NCBI GenBank assembly: GCA_937902315.1
Contig: CALGUG010000011.1
Location: forward strand, 62,001-126,000
Source of the DNA: an uncultured Chloroflexales bacterium
GTDB lineage: Bacteria; Chloroflexota; Chloroflexia; Chloroflexales; Chloroflexaceae
Direction of reading: 5' to 3'
Length of the DNA: 64,000 nucleotides
This document shows, one piece after another, positions 1 through 8,269 of this stretch. A program made the translations under genes and the position numbers. The notes beneath the pieces are model-generated. The model saw only the letters and a list, made by a program, of their open reading frames with translations, did no database searches and was not told the origin of the DNA. Each line of letters starts with the position of its first letter. Within the stretch, counting starts at the first letter, position 1.

Positions 1-55
1 CTCACACGAGATACCTAAAACACACTCTTCTTCCAAAATGCACTGAGAAAAAATT

Positions 56-763
56 ATGAACGCTGACAAAGACAATAGAATGCGTGCTTTGGCTCGCTCG
101 ATTTTGCAAGCACAAGATCCTAAAGCATGCACCCTTTGCCTGGATACGTTGGAGCAATACATCACGCTCCAGCTCGATGGCGAAGACTACCAAAAGCAAC
201 TGCCGGATGTTGCAGAACACCTCGACGGTTGTATCGAGTGTTCGCAATCGTATGCGATTCTCTATACACAGCTCTCGGTGGAAAAAGCTCAGGCCATGCC
301 ACAACCTAGCACTATTCCTGATCCCGATCTGAGCTTTCTGCAGACTGCACCCAACACGCTCGATACCATGCGCGAAGCGATTCGTCAGATCGGCAACCGC
401 TTCCAGCTCTCCTTCAGCCAAGCTCTGCTTGAGCTGTTCCAAACACCTGCCCAACCCTCGCTCGCATTTCGCGATATCGAAAACACGCCGCTCTTCGCGA
501 TCGAACTGCCCACGCCAAGTGAACAAGTCGAACGGCTCGCGATTTCGATCTACCCTGATGATGAACGCGATGCCTATGTCCTCGTTCAAGTGAGTGTCAG
601 CCTGCCAAACCGTATTTGGCCCAACCTCGGAGGCATTACGGTTCAATTAAATGCGGCGGGCGATCTGCACCAAGAGACCACCGACCAGTGGGGCGAAGCC
701 TCGTTTGAATCAATCCCGCGCAGTGCGCTACCCGATCTGCGGCTCGAGATTCAAACCGACTAG
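56..763 (+). CDS. ZAS-like zinc-binding protein with C-terminal beta domain
   Basis: Predicted 235-aa soluble protein. Residues 25-62 hold Cys25, Cys28 and then H55-x3-C59-x2-C62, the Hx3Cx2C arrangement of zinc-binding anti-sigma (ZAS/zf-HC2) domains. The last 80 residues, with alternating hydrophobics and Gly-rich turns, look like a small regulatory beta-sandwich of the kind fused to carboxypeptidases. No membrane helix is present, so it would be a soluble regulator if it is an anti-sigma factor. The partner sigma gene, if any, would lie outside the window to the left. Its stop codon overlaps the stop of the convergent CHAT gene (shared CTAG at 760-763). The zinc motif is seen; the anti-sigma role is inferred. 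Confidence 0.75.
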   Translation: MNADKDNRMRALARSILQAQDPKACTLCLDTLEQYITLQLDGEDYQKQLPDVAEHLDGCIECSQSYAILYTQLSVEKAQAMPQPSTIPDPDLSFLQTAPNTLDTMREAIRQIGNRFQLSFSQALLELFQTPAQPSLAFRDIENTPLFAIELPTPSEQVERLAISIYPDDERDAYVLVQVSVSLPNRIWPNLGGITVQLNAAGDLHQETTDQWGEASFESIPRSALPDLRLEIQTD

Positions 764-3369
764 CCTTCGATCAACACATAGGCAGCCCAGATCGCTGGAT
801 CGCTGCAGTCAAGCGTCGCCGGGATTTCGATACCCCATTTGCGGCCTTCTGCGAGCAAATCTTGGCTTGCTAACGATCTCAAAATGCATTGAGCATCTCG
901 CAAAGCCGCCGCAGGATCGCTGTAGGAGCGGTTCTGCAACAGGGCCTGATAAAAATGCTCCATCAACAGCCGAGCGCTGCTATCTTCGACCGGCCAGAGC
1001 GTCACCAAAACCGCATGAGCGCCTGCGCCCAAAAACGCGCGCACTAAACCGAGCGGCTCGTCGCCGCGCACAACCTTGCTCACACCACTGCGACAGGCGC
1101 TCAAGGTTACTAAATCGGCTTGGAGCGACATGCGAGCCAAGACCGTCGTGGCGCTGAGGCGTTCCTGTGGGCCGATATGCAGCGCCGATTCGAGTGGCTC
1201 GTTTAGATTGAAGGTGCCATGACAGGCGAAATGTAACCATTGATAGTCGCTCGCGCGCTCAACTAAACGCTCTAGCACGCCTTGTTCACCCGTCCAAACA
1301 TCTCCCCCACACAGCTGCGCAACCGCCCGCGCTTCCGCCTCGGTATGGCGCAACGATCCGTCCGAGCCATCGTATCCCAAGGCCAAGAGCTTGGGTTGGG
1401 TCTGCGCTCGCTGCTGGGAGCTGCGTCGAGCATAATCGAGGTGATGCAGCCAAATGGTGGCGCTCGGTGTAGTCACCAAACAAGCAACCTGATCGATCAA
1501 GCGACGCTGCTGAGCATCACACAGGGCCGCGAACGGAACGTGGTGCAGCGGACCATGGGGTACAATCGTCACACGCCGCTCGCTATGCAACAGCTCAGCG
1601 ACTGGGGCAATCAAAGTATCGTAGAGCTGGCTCAAAATGGCAGGCTGTAAGAAGCGCCGTCCGTCGGCTTTGCGGGGCGAACTCGAATGCAGCAGGTTTG
1701 GATCGATCGGGCAATGGTAGACACTTAAATGTTCGCGAGTCAGCACAAAACAGATCAGCTGGGGCGGAATGCCCAGACATGCCCGCAGGCCAGCCGCTTC
1801 GAGCGGCAAGCGATCGAGTAGGGTCTGTTCGGGGCCGCGCAAACCGATCGCAAAGAAGCTGAGCAAGACCTGACCTTCTAAAAAGCTTTGCAGACGCGCG
1901 ATGCTGAAGTCCATCAGGCTTGTGGTTTGATCTGGCTCTAAGCTGCTTTTTGAACGGCGCATCAGCATATCGGCGAAAGCGCGCGCCCGAGCACGTTCGG
2001 TCGCCAGAAAGGCCGTCTCTAGATCGCCTTGGGCCAAGGCATGCAAGATCTGCATTTCGTAGACTTGCTGCCAGCGCCCCATCAAGCTGATCAACAAGCC
2101 CTCGCTGCGCATAGGCGCGCGCCGCTGTTCGACCGCTTCGACCGCCGCCGCATAGGCTGCGCTGGCCGCTTGGCTATGGCCGAGTTGAGCGTGGGCATGG
2201 CCTTGGCGCAGCAGTATCAAAGCCGCTCGTTCGTGATAACCAACCGTTTGCGAAAGCCTCTGCGCACGTTCATAGGCTCGCAAAGCGGCTTCATGTTGAC
2301 CTTGAGCTTGAGCCAGCAGGCCCAAATTGATGTGGGCTTCGACCGCATAGGTCTGCTCGCCCAACAAATCGAGCGCGGCTTGTAAAAGCGCCTCCGCCTC
2401 GGCGTAACGCCCATGCAACAAGGCCATCTCGGCTTGGTTGATCTTAGCGAAACCTAGATACTCTGTAGCACCTGCCTCGATCCAGATGCGCGTACAGGTA
2501 TCGAAATGCTCTTGAGCCGCATCCCAGCGCCCTTGATCGCGATAGAGTAAGCCTAGTTCGTTGTGGGCCGATCCCGCATACACCTGCATATCAGCGGCTT
2601 CGAGCAAAGCGAGAGCCTGTTTCAGCTCGGCCTCGGCCTCGATGTAAGCGTGCAATTCATAGTGTAAAATACCTTGGTTCAGCAGAGCCAAACCTTCCCG
2701 TCCACCATTGCCCAAACGCTGCCAGATCTCGCGGCTGGCCTGATAGCCCGCCAGCGCCTGCTCGTAATCGCCCTGCTGGCGCGCAAAAATCGCCGACGAG
2801 TTGAGCGCTCTTCCCCGCACAACATCATCTAAATCTGGCGCGTTCAACAGCTCCGCCAATTGCTGGCGCGCGCCGCCGATCTCGTTGCGCAAGCCCGAAC
2901 CAAGGGCGCGGTAGTAAGCCACCAAATGGCGATGCTTGGCCGCTTGCAGACGCGAGACTGCACTCATCTGCGCAAGATCTGCCAAGGCCACAGGCTCTTG
3001 ATGAACTAACAGATCGCAAAGCTGGGTGAAGTGGCGCATAAATGCGCTCTCGCGCTCGGGGTCGCCGTCTAGACGCTCGCCATACCAATCGAGCGCGGCG
3101 CTGTGTAGCGTTCGTTCGAGCTGCGGCTCTTCTTCAGACTGTTCGAGCAGTTCAGAAGGCTCGTGGAGCAAGCGATAGAAACCTTCGGCTTGAGCTTGCA
3201 GCAGGCCTAAACGCGCAAGCTGTTCGAGCGCCGAAGGATCGGCGCTGATGGTCAGCAAAAGGTCGCCAGGCCAAGCATACTGAGCGCCTCCCAGCAACAT
3301 CGCCATACGGATCAAACGCGCATGGGCGTGCGACAGGTCGGCTTTGTCAAGAGAACTTTCTTGGATCAT
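760..3369 (-). CDS. TPR-CHAT domain protein (caspase-like peptidase fold)
   Basis: 869 aa. The N-terminal ~130 residues are helical (possibly winged-helix-like), followed by a tetratricopeptide array (roughly residues 190-450, repeated A-x-G and Y-x-x-A spacing). A C-terminal CHAT domain (roughly 530-869) carries the putative catalytic His in HFACHG (near residue 715) and the Cys in SACRSG (near 760), so the caspase-hemoglobinase-type dyad is intact. CHAT-TPR proteins are proteases or scaffolds in signalling, and some act in defence (for example as Craspase in type III CRISPR). No CRISPR or gasdermin-like partner is visible here. The only close neighbour is the convergent zinc protein, which overlaps it by 4 nt. 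The substrate is unknown. Confidence 0.88.
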   Translation of the reverse strand: MIQESSLDKADLSHAHARLIRMAMLLGGAQYAWPGDLLLTISADPSALEQLARLGLLQAQAEGFYRLLHEPSELLEQSEEEPQLERTLHSAALDWYGERLDGDPERESAFMRHFTQLCDLLVHQEPVALADLAQMSAVSRLQAAKHRHLVAYYRALGSGLRNEIGGARQQLAELLNAPDLDDVVRGRALNSSAIFARQQGDYEQALAGYQASREIWQRLGNGGREGLALLNQGILHYELHAYIEAEAELKQALALLEAADMQVYAGSAHNELGLLYRDQGRWDAAQEHFDTCTRIWIEAGATEYLGFAKINQAEMALLHGRYAEAEALLQAALDLLGEQTYAVEAHINLGLLAQAQGQHEAALRAYERAQRLSQTVGYHERAALILLRQGHAHAQLGHSQAASAAYAAAVEAVEQRRAPMRSEGLLISLMGRWQQVYEMQILHALAQGDLETAFLATERARARAFADMLMRRSKSSLEPDQTTSLMDFSIARLQSFLEGQVLLSFFAIGLRGPEQTLLDRLPLEAAGLRACLGIPPQLICFVLTREHLSVYHCPIDPNLLHSSSPRKADGRRFLQPAILSQLYDTLIAPVAELLHSERRVTIVPHGPLHHVPFAALCDAQQRRLIDQVACLVTTPSATIWLHHLDYARRSSQQRAQTQPKLLALGYDGSDGSLRHTEAEARAVAQLCGGDVWTGEQGVLERLVERASDYQWLHFACHGTFNLNEPLESALHIGPQERLSATTVLARMSLQADLVTLSACRSGVSKVVRGDEPLGLVRAFLGAGAHAVLVTLWPVEDSSARLLMEHFYQALLQNRSYSDPAAALRDAQCILRSLASQDLLAEGRKWGIEIPATLDCSDPAIWAAYVLIEG

Positions 3370-3410
3370 AGCTTCAACCCCTATCCAGCCTAGCTCTAGC
3401 CTTCTGTCTC

Positions 3411-3522
3411 ATATCAAATCCGACCGATGATTTTGTGTTTTTGGCCTTCGGCTGGGTGGAACATGATTATTGTCAGTTTCTCCCCCATTGCGAAAGTGTC
3501 AATTTTCAGGCGGATTTGGCAT
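3411..3522 (+). repeat. Family 2 MITE-like element, copy a
   Basis: Terminal inverted repeats ATATCAAATCCG (3411-3422) and CGGATTTGGCAT (3511-3522) enclose the family body, recognisable by GGCCTTCGGCTGGGTGGAAC. It lies just upstream of the CHAT gene, so it could carry or disturb that promoter. Confidence 0.7.
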
Positions 3523-3761
3523 CAGATATAGGTCAGACTGCTAACAAGGAAAGAATCGCTTACAACAGCTCGTCTTTGGCATGAAGGAGATCGTCGTTTT
3601 GCAAGCAAGCTGTTGAAAAAGATCGAGACACAAGGAGCGCTTGTAGCCGATGTATGAGCTGCTTGTAGTGTTTCCTCTGCGAACGCGTACTTCTCTTTTC
3701 TCAACATGGTAGTGCATGTTTGTTGAAATAGAGGCTTCTTAGGCTCGCTATACCATTTTTT
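3523..3761. other. Intergenic stretch with no recognised gene
   Basis: This part of the CHAT / CLCA-like gap holds only short overlapping ORFs without a ribosome site or recognisable motifs. I see no tRNA or terminator here. Confidence 0.5.
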
Positions 3762-3799
3762 ATCGGAATAGTCGTTTGTTATGCTAAGATTATTCCGAT
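3762..3799. promoter_or_regulatory. Inverted repeat around a -10-like box (possible operator)
   Basis: A perfect 9-bp inverted repeat, ATCGGAATA (3762-3770) and TATTCCGAT (3791-3799), has a 20-nt spacer that contains a -10-like TATGCT (3780-3785). It lies about 140 bp upstream of the secreted metalloprotease gene. The arms are 29 bp apart centre to centre, which would fit two dimers or a looped operator. Regulation is inferred. Confidence 0.4.
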
Positions 3800-3937
3800 T
3801 AGTCTTTTCAAATAGCTAGCTTGCCATGTGCTGACCGGTTCACTTGATGAAATCGAGCACGTATTGTAGAGGTTTTATACAAGAACGTGCTTTTCCCACT
3901 CTTTAGCCACATCTTCTATAAAGATAAAGGAGCGGCG

Positions 3938-6190
3938 ATGCGATTAGTACCTCTCAATCGGCATATTCTGCTTTTTTTAGCACTATGTCTGCTATTTACT
4001 GCGCTTAAAGTGCCACAAAGCGATGATGTTTCCTCTTCGCAACTGGTTACTGCAGTGCTCGCCGGTGAATCACAGCCTTTACGCGACCAAGAGATTCTTT
4101 TGATCGATTCGCAGCATGGCAGCATAACCCGCCTGCGAAGCGACTCAGATGGCCGCGTTAGCTTGCCAGCTCAGGCCGATCAGGCCCGTCTGCTCTATCC
4201 GCTAGCCGATTCGCCAGACGCGACCAAACGCTATCTGCACGGTTCACTTCAAGCTGGTACACTCGCATTTAACCCGCAACAACTGCTCACTACCTTTCCG
4301 GTCACGATTTCGTTAGAGTGGCAGCCCGGCAACAATGGTCGCGATCTCGCCTCTTTAGAGGGCTGCAGGCTGCCATCAGGCGCACAAGCCAGCTATCTGG
4401 AAGATCTGGCCCAAGCAATGCGCTCGGCAGCCGCTTACCTCTACGATGTGAGCGAAGGCCAGATGACCTTTGGCGATGTGACGATCTATACCGGCGGCGA
4501 ACACTGGAACGACGCCGATATTCGCATTCTAGCCAACAATAACTATCGCCCTTCGGCTTTGATCGGTGGGTATGTATCGCAAACCACCACAATCAGCAAT
4601 GCCGACAAATCGCTTAATTTACGCCTTCGCCCCGGCCAGATTCTGCTGGGCCGTCAGTGGGACGGCCAGAGCGGCGCTTGTGGCCCGTGGTCGAGCCCGG
4701 CGGGCGTGCGCACGATCGTCCACGAGTGGATGCACTACGCTCTCAATCTTTGGGACGAATACCTCAAGCCGCTGGAAGGCAGAATGAGCTACTGCAGCAA
4801 TGACAACCTGCCCGCCTTCCAAACCGATGTCAACCAATCCTCGATGATGGCCTACCACTACACCTCGAACGCGCTGTGGGGGGCCGATGTCGCTAACCAT
4901 GGTCTGGCCGTTGTGCCCGAAAACTGCCGCGATACCGACCAGATGTTAGTGCACAACCGCTCCGACTGGGAGACGATCGCTTTTTACTTCCCCACTATCA
5001 AAATGCCCGATCTTAAAGAGGGGCAACGCAATCAAGCCTACGATGCTTCAGAACTCCGCGTTAAGCTGCCCGACCTTACAAGCGCTCCGGCTCAGACCAA
5101 CGCTCAAGTGACGATCGCCATTACGAACGAGAAGCTGTTGAGCGAGAACTATCTGATTATGCCACGTAGCCCCAATGATCCGCTACCAAAGCGCATGATT
5201 GGCCAAGGCGTGCTATCGAACAAAGTGCCGAGCAGCTTCTTGGGCGTGCTGGAAGGTCAGACGCTGCGCTCCTTGGCGATCGACCCGGTTAGCAACGTAC
5301 GTCACGCCTTCCCCTTGCAGGATAGCAATCAAGCTGATTCGCTTATCAAAGCGGCTGAAGGTCAGAGTTTTGAGCTTCAAGCGGGCGCTTGGCAGACCGA
5401 GATCATGCTCGTGCCGCAGTTTAATCGTCTCGGCGATGTAAGCTCGCTGGAACTGGTCTTCCAAGAGTGCGAAGCCGAGACGCGCGAAGTGCAAGCGGTC
5501 TACTGCCCGGCCGGCGGCGATTGTAGCGAGCCGGTCTCTGCCACTAGCTCTAACGGCGTCTTCATTATCAACCTCTCGAAGCCCGGCGAAACGATCGCCT
5601 TCCACGGCTACATCTACATTCGCGAACCCAAGACCGGACGCTGGACCGCCACTTGGTACCAGCTTGGCGGCGGTGTCGGGCCGGCCCACGCCGACGGTCA
5701 CACGCCCATGGCCGACGGTCTGGTTTCGGTCAACGTGCCTATGGGCAGCCTCGACGCTGGGGATAGCTATACAGCTACGCTCTATATGCCAGCCCAACGT
5801 TGCAGCATGCCCGAACCCGACGAATCGCTAGGCGGCCCCATCCTTCCGCCGCTCGAGCTCGTGATCGTGCGCGGCAATCGGTTGTGGAACAACAGCGATC
5901 CTCGCGTGAATATTCATGTCGCCTACGATCCGCGCCTTATCGGCCAGCTCGGCTATTCAGTCAACGATCTTAACCTGCTCAGCTACACTCCCGGACGCAA
6001 CCGCATCAACTGGGCTGATACGCCCATTATGGGGCGCAACAGCCGTCTCGGGCTGCTCAGCATCGACCGAGATAAGGCCAACAGCGCCGATATCGTCTTT
6101 GCTGGCCGCAGTCTACTCTCTCTCGGCGCGCATCAACAGAGCGGGCCCGACCAAAACCATCGCCTTTTGTTACCATCCATTCTGCGCTAA
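3938..6190 (+). CDS. Secreted CLCA-like zinc metalloprotease
   Basis: About 750 aa from ATG 3938, chosen because AAGGAG (3927-3932) precedes it and the encoded N-terminus is a good signal peptide (MRLVPLNRHILLFLALCLLF). An in-frame upstream start at 3887 has neither. Residues 262-275 read HEWMHYALNLWDEY, closely matching the HEWxHxxxGxxDEY zinc site of the CLCA N-terminal protease domain (Asn replaces the usual Gly). The following Cys-rich stretch (SYCSND, NCRDTD) also resembles that family. The C-terminal half is beta-rich with a stalk-like domain. The protein ends HRLLLPSILR, a tail like that of the C25 protease at 53-55.8 kb. Extracellular or cell-surface location is expected; the substrate is unknown. 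Confidence 0.8.
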   Translation: MRLVPLNRHILLFLALCLLFTALKVPQSDDVSSSQLVTAVLAGESQPLRDQEILLIDSQHGSITRLRSDSDGRVSLPAQADQARLLYPLADSPDATKRYLHGSLQAGTLAFNPQQLLTTFPVTISLEWQPGNNGRDLASLEGCRLPSGAQASYLEDLAQAMRSAAAYLYDVSEGQMTFGDVTIYTGGEHWNDADIRILANNNYRPSALIGGYVSQTTTISNADKSLNLRLRPGQILLGRQWDGQSGACGPWSSPAGVRTIVHEWMHYALNLWDEYLKPLEGRMSYCSNDNLPAFQTDVNQSSMMAYHYTSNALWGADVANHGLAVVPENCRDTDQMLVHNRSDWETIAFYFPTIKMPDLKEGQRNQAYDASELRVKLPDLTSAPAQTNAQVTIAITNEKLLSENYLIMPRSPNDPLPKRMIGQGVLSNKVPSSFLGVLEGQTLRSLAIDPVSNVRHAFPLQDSNQADSLIKAAEGQSFELQAGAWQTEIMLVPQFNRLGDVSSLELVFQECEAETREVQAVYCPAGGDCSEPVSATSSNGVFIINLSKPGETIAFHGYIYIREPKTGRWTATWYQLGGGVGPAHADGHTPMADGLVSVNVPMGSLDAGDSYTATLYMPAQRCSMPEPDESLGGPILPPLELVIVRGNRLWNNSDPRVNIHVAYDPRLIGQLGYSVNDLNLLSYTPGRNRINWADTPIMGRNSRLGLLSIDRDKANSADIVFAGRSLLSLGAHQQSGPDQNHRLLLPSILR

Positions 6191-6229
6191 AGGTAAGGCC
6201 ACAACGTTCCACTTAGAAGCTGCGTGATT

Positions 6230-6267
6230 TTACTCTCTGGATGCGGTATAGTGTATCCAGAGAGTAA
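6230..6267 (+). terminator. Terminator hairpin after the CLCA-like gene
   Basis: Perfect 13-bp stem TTACTCTCTGGAT (6230-6242) / ATCCAGAGAGTAA (6255-6267) with a 12-nt loop, 40 nt after the stop. The following T content (CTTTATAT) is modest. Confidence 0.7.
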
Positions 6268-6293
6268 CTTTATATAGATGGGCTACGGTTATC

Positions 6294-6414
6294 ATACCAA
6301 ATCCGCTCAAAGGCGTACATTCTTTGCAATGCGGAAAGACAAAACTGGGGAAAGAAAGAGGCAAGTTCCACTCTGCCGAAGGTCAAATAGAACATAATCA
6401 ACCGGATCTGGTAT
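6294..6414 (-). repeat. Family 2 MITE-like element, copy b
   Basis: 121 bp with terminal repeats ATACCAAATCCG (6294-6305) and CGGATCTGGTAT (6403-6414). The body is inverted relative to copies a and f (GTTCCACTCTGCCGAAGG). A second copy in the same orientation follows 143 bp downstream. Confidence 0.8.
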
Positions 6415-6557
6415 CAAACCAAACGTTTCGCTCTATTTGTGGTCTGATATGAAAATTCCAGTTACAGGAAGCGGTCAGCATTCACGCGACACGTATAATG
6501 CCGCCCACTGAGGATTTTCGCTGGTTGTTCTCAGCGCCCCGCGCTGGTGGTTACCTG

Positions 6558-6669
6558 ATACCAAATCTGTTTAAAGACTTACGCTCTTGCAACGCAGAAG
6601 ACAAAATCGGGGAAAGAAAGTTCCACTCTGCTGAAGACCAAATAGAACGTAATCAACCGGATTTGGTAT
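6558..6669 (-). repeat. Family 2 MITE-like element, copy c
   Basis: 112 bp with terminal repeats ATACCAAATCTG (6558-6569) and CGGATTTGGTAT (6658-6669). It matches copy b along most of its length (GGGGAAAGAAAG, TTCCACTCTGC, AATCAACCGGAT). No ORF is inside. The 143 bp between copies b and c hold no recognised feature. Confidence 0.8.
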
Positions 6670-6749
6670 GAACAAGCTCTGATCCGTTGTATGGTTGGGT
6701 TTTGGGACGGGCTTTGGGGCACAGACAGATACGACCTTGTGGTGTCGGG

Positions 6750-6817
6750 CAAGCTGTTGATAGCCGAAGGCGGACGCGGTTGAAGCCTTGTTTGGGGAAG
6801 AGGCCTGACCGCCAGAG
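6750..6817 (-). repeat. Family 1 dispersed element, copy 1
   Basis: Reverse-orientation core TAGCCGAAGGCGGACGC (6761-6777), then a GACCGCC arm near 6808. This is one of the few copies not lying behind a gene stop of the same orientation: it sits between two plus-strand genes. I see no feature between here and 7055. Confidence 0.75.
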
Positions 6818-7055
6818 GCCTGAGCTCAAGGTGCGAATTTATCCGTATAGGTCAAAGAAGATCATTTCAGGAATATTACAATCAGGAAAAACCTCTGTCC
6901 TTCGACGCATGCGGCACACGAAATAACCCCTCATTAAACGTTTTGTTCACGAAGACAATCTCTCAATAAAGAGGATACAAGTTCAACAGCTCGAAATGAG
7001 CTTAGACTGCCTATACCCGTCCCACTCCGAGTAGTGGACATGGAGACACGATATT

Positions 7056-8066
7056 ATGTTGAAATGGTTACAAAACACTTTTGCACTACTATCACCACGC
7101 CAAGCTCTTCAAGGGCCTCAGCAGGTCGCCCCAAACCAGCGACCGTTGCGCGGCCTTGAGGCAGGCTTAGAACCACTCCGGCCTCGTGTTCTCGTTTTGA
7201 TCTTCGATCCGATAATTGAATCGCGCGGCAATCTGCGTCTCAGTCAAGTCTTGGGCTGGAAGGATTCGGAACGTCTCGCTCAACTCTATATTCAAGACCT
7301 CGCCCAAGCTAGCGGCGGTCTCGTGCAATACAACATCGTCGAACGCCACTTGATCGACGGGCTTCCAAGCAAAATCGATGGCTTTTGTTACGACGACGAA
7401 AGCTTTCTGCAAGCTTGGGAGCGTGGCAGCGGCTTTCACCAGCCCGACGGACTCGACTATGCCCGCCTGATCGACCACTATCTGCTCGATGATCGAGTCG
7501 GGCGCGGCCAGTGCGACGAAGTTTGGCTGTTTGGGCCGCCCTATATGGGCTGCTGGGAGAGCACTATGGCTGGCCCCGGCTCGTTCTGGTGCAATTCCAA
7601 CCCGGTCACAAGCTCTTGCTGTTCGCGCCGCTATGTGATTATGGGCTTTAACTATGAGCGCGATGTCGGCTGTATGCTCGAGAACTTCGGCCATCGCACC
7701 GAGTCGATTATGAGCAAGGTCTTCGCGGGGCATAGCAAAGAGCAGAACCTTTGGGAGCGCTTCTGCCGTTACGATCAGATCGCACCCAAGCGCTCGGAGT
7801 GCGGCAATGTGCACTTCGCGCCCAACAGCCAGCGCGACTACGACTGGGGCAATTCGCGCAAGGTGCTGAGCTACTGCGATAACTGGTACAACTTCCCCTA
7901 TCTGAATGGGCCGCCGCGCGAAGTCGACGCCCAAGAATGGGGCAACGGCGATATGCGCGCCCATCATATCTGGTGGCTCGACCATCTGCCACGCACCTCA
8001 GGCCAGACCTATGGCGTCGATAACAATTGGTGGCCCTATATCGTCGATCCAAACCGAGTCGTTTAA
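7056..8066 (+). CDS. Conserved Cys-rich protein of unknown function
   Basis: 336 aa, not assigned to any characterised family. Visible hallmarks are FNYERDVGCMLENFGHRTES (about residues 190-210), HFAPNSQRDYDWGN (about 250-263) and HHIWWLDHLPR near the C-terminus. There are about ten cysteines, including a CC pair, and many Trp/Tyr. Conserved His, Asp and Glu in these blocks suggest an enzyme or metal-binding protein. I have a recollection of similar uncharacterised bacterial proteins but cannot name a domain. The first 50 residues lack a clear signal peptide. The gene is monocistronic, followed by a strong terminator. Confidence 0.8.
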   Translation: MLKWLQNTFALLSPRQALQGPQQVAPNQRPLRGLEAGLEPLRPRVLVLIFDPIIESRGNLRLSQVLGWKDSERLAQLYIQDLAQASGGLVQYNIVERHLIDGLPSKIDGFCYDDESFLQAWERGSGFHQPDGLDYARLIDHYLLDDRVGRGQCDEVWLFGPPYMGCWESTMAGPGSFWCNSNPVTSSCCSRRYVIMGFNYERDVGCMLENFGHRTESIMSKVFAGHSKEQNLWERFCRYDQIAPKRSECGNVHFAPNSQRDYDWGNSRKVLSYCDNWYNFPYLNGPPREVDAQEWGNGDMRAHHIWWLDHLPRTSGQTYGVDNNWWPYIVDPNRVV

Positions 8067-8091
8067 AACGCTCGCTTCTCACTCGCACAAC

Positions 8092-8128
8092 AATTGCGAT
8101 GACTTTTGAAAAGTCATCGCAATTTTTT
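8092..8128 (+). terminator. Strong intrinsic terminator
   Basis: AATTGCGATGACTTTT (8092-8107) pairs with AAAAGTCATCGCAATT (8109-8124), the tip opening as a loop, followed by TTTTTT (8123-8128). It ends the 336-aa gene transcript. Confidence 0.9.
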
Positions 8129-8136
8129 ATACTTCG

Positions 8137-8168
8137 TTAACGATATATCGTTAAATATCGTATATAAT
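8137..8168 (+). promoter_or_regulatory. Promoter region with 18-bp palindromic operator
   Basis: TTAACGATATATCGTTAA (8137-8154) is a perfect 18-bp palindrome. A consensus -10 box TATAAT follows at 8163-8168, so a bound dimer would cover the -35 region. It lies 100 bp upstream of the ABC exporter start. The leader between them folds a further arm pair (ACTCGC / GCGAGT, about 8204-8250). Repression of the exporter by an unseen regulator is inferred. Confidence 0.65.
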
Positions 8169-8269
8169 AGAAACAGGTAAAAAAACCAGTAGAGAAAAAA
8201 GCACACTCGCGAGATCATGGCAAAGGGCCTGATCAAGGCAGGCGAGTAGAAACAGAAAGTCAATAATTC

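Noticed and set aside
2..646. Minus-strand ORF opposite the ZAS-like gene
   Set aside because: The plus-strand protein has a recognisable zinc motif and the minus ORF has none; it is the usual open antisense frame of GC-rich codons.
760..3369. CHAT gene as part of a type III CRISPR or gasdermin defence operon
   Set aside because: No CRISPR array, cas gene or gasdermin-like gene lies within the visible neighbourhood.
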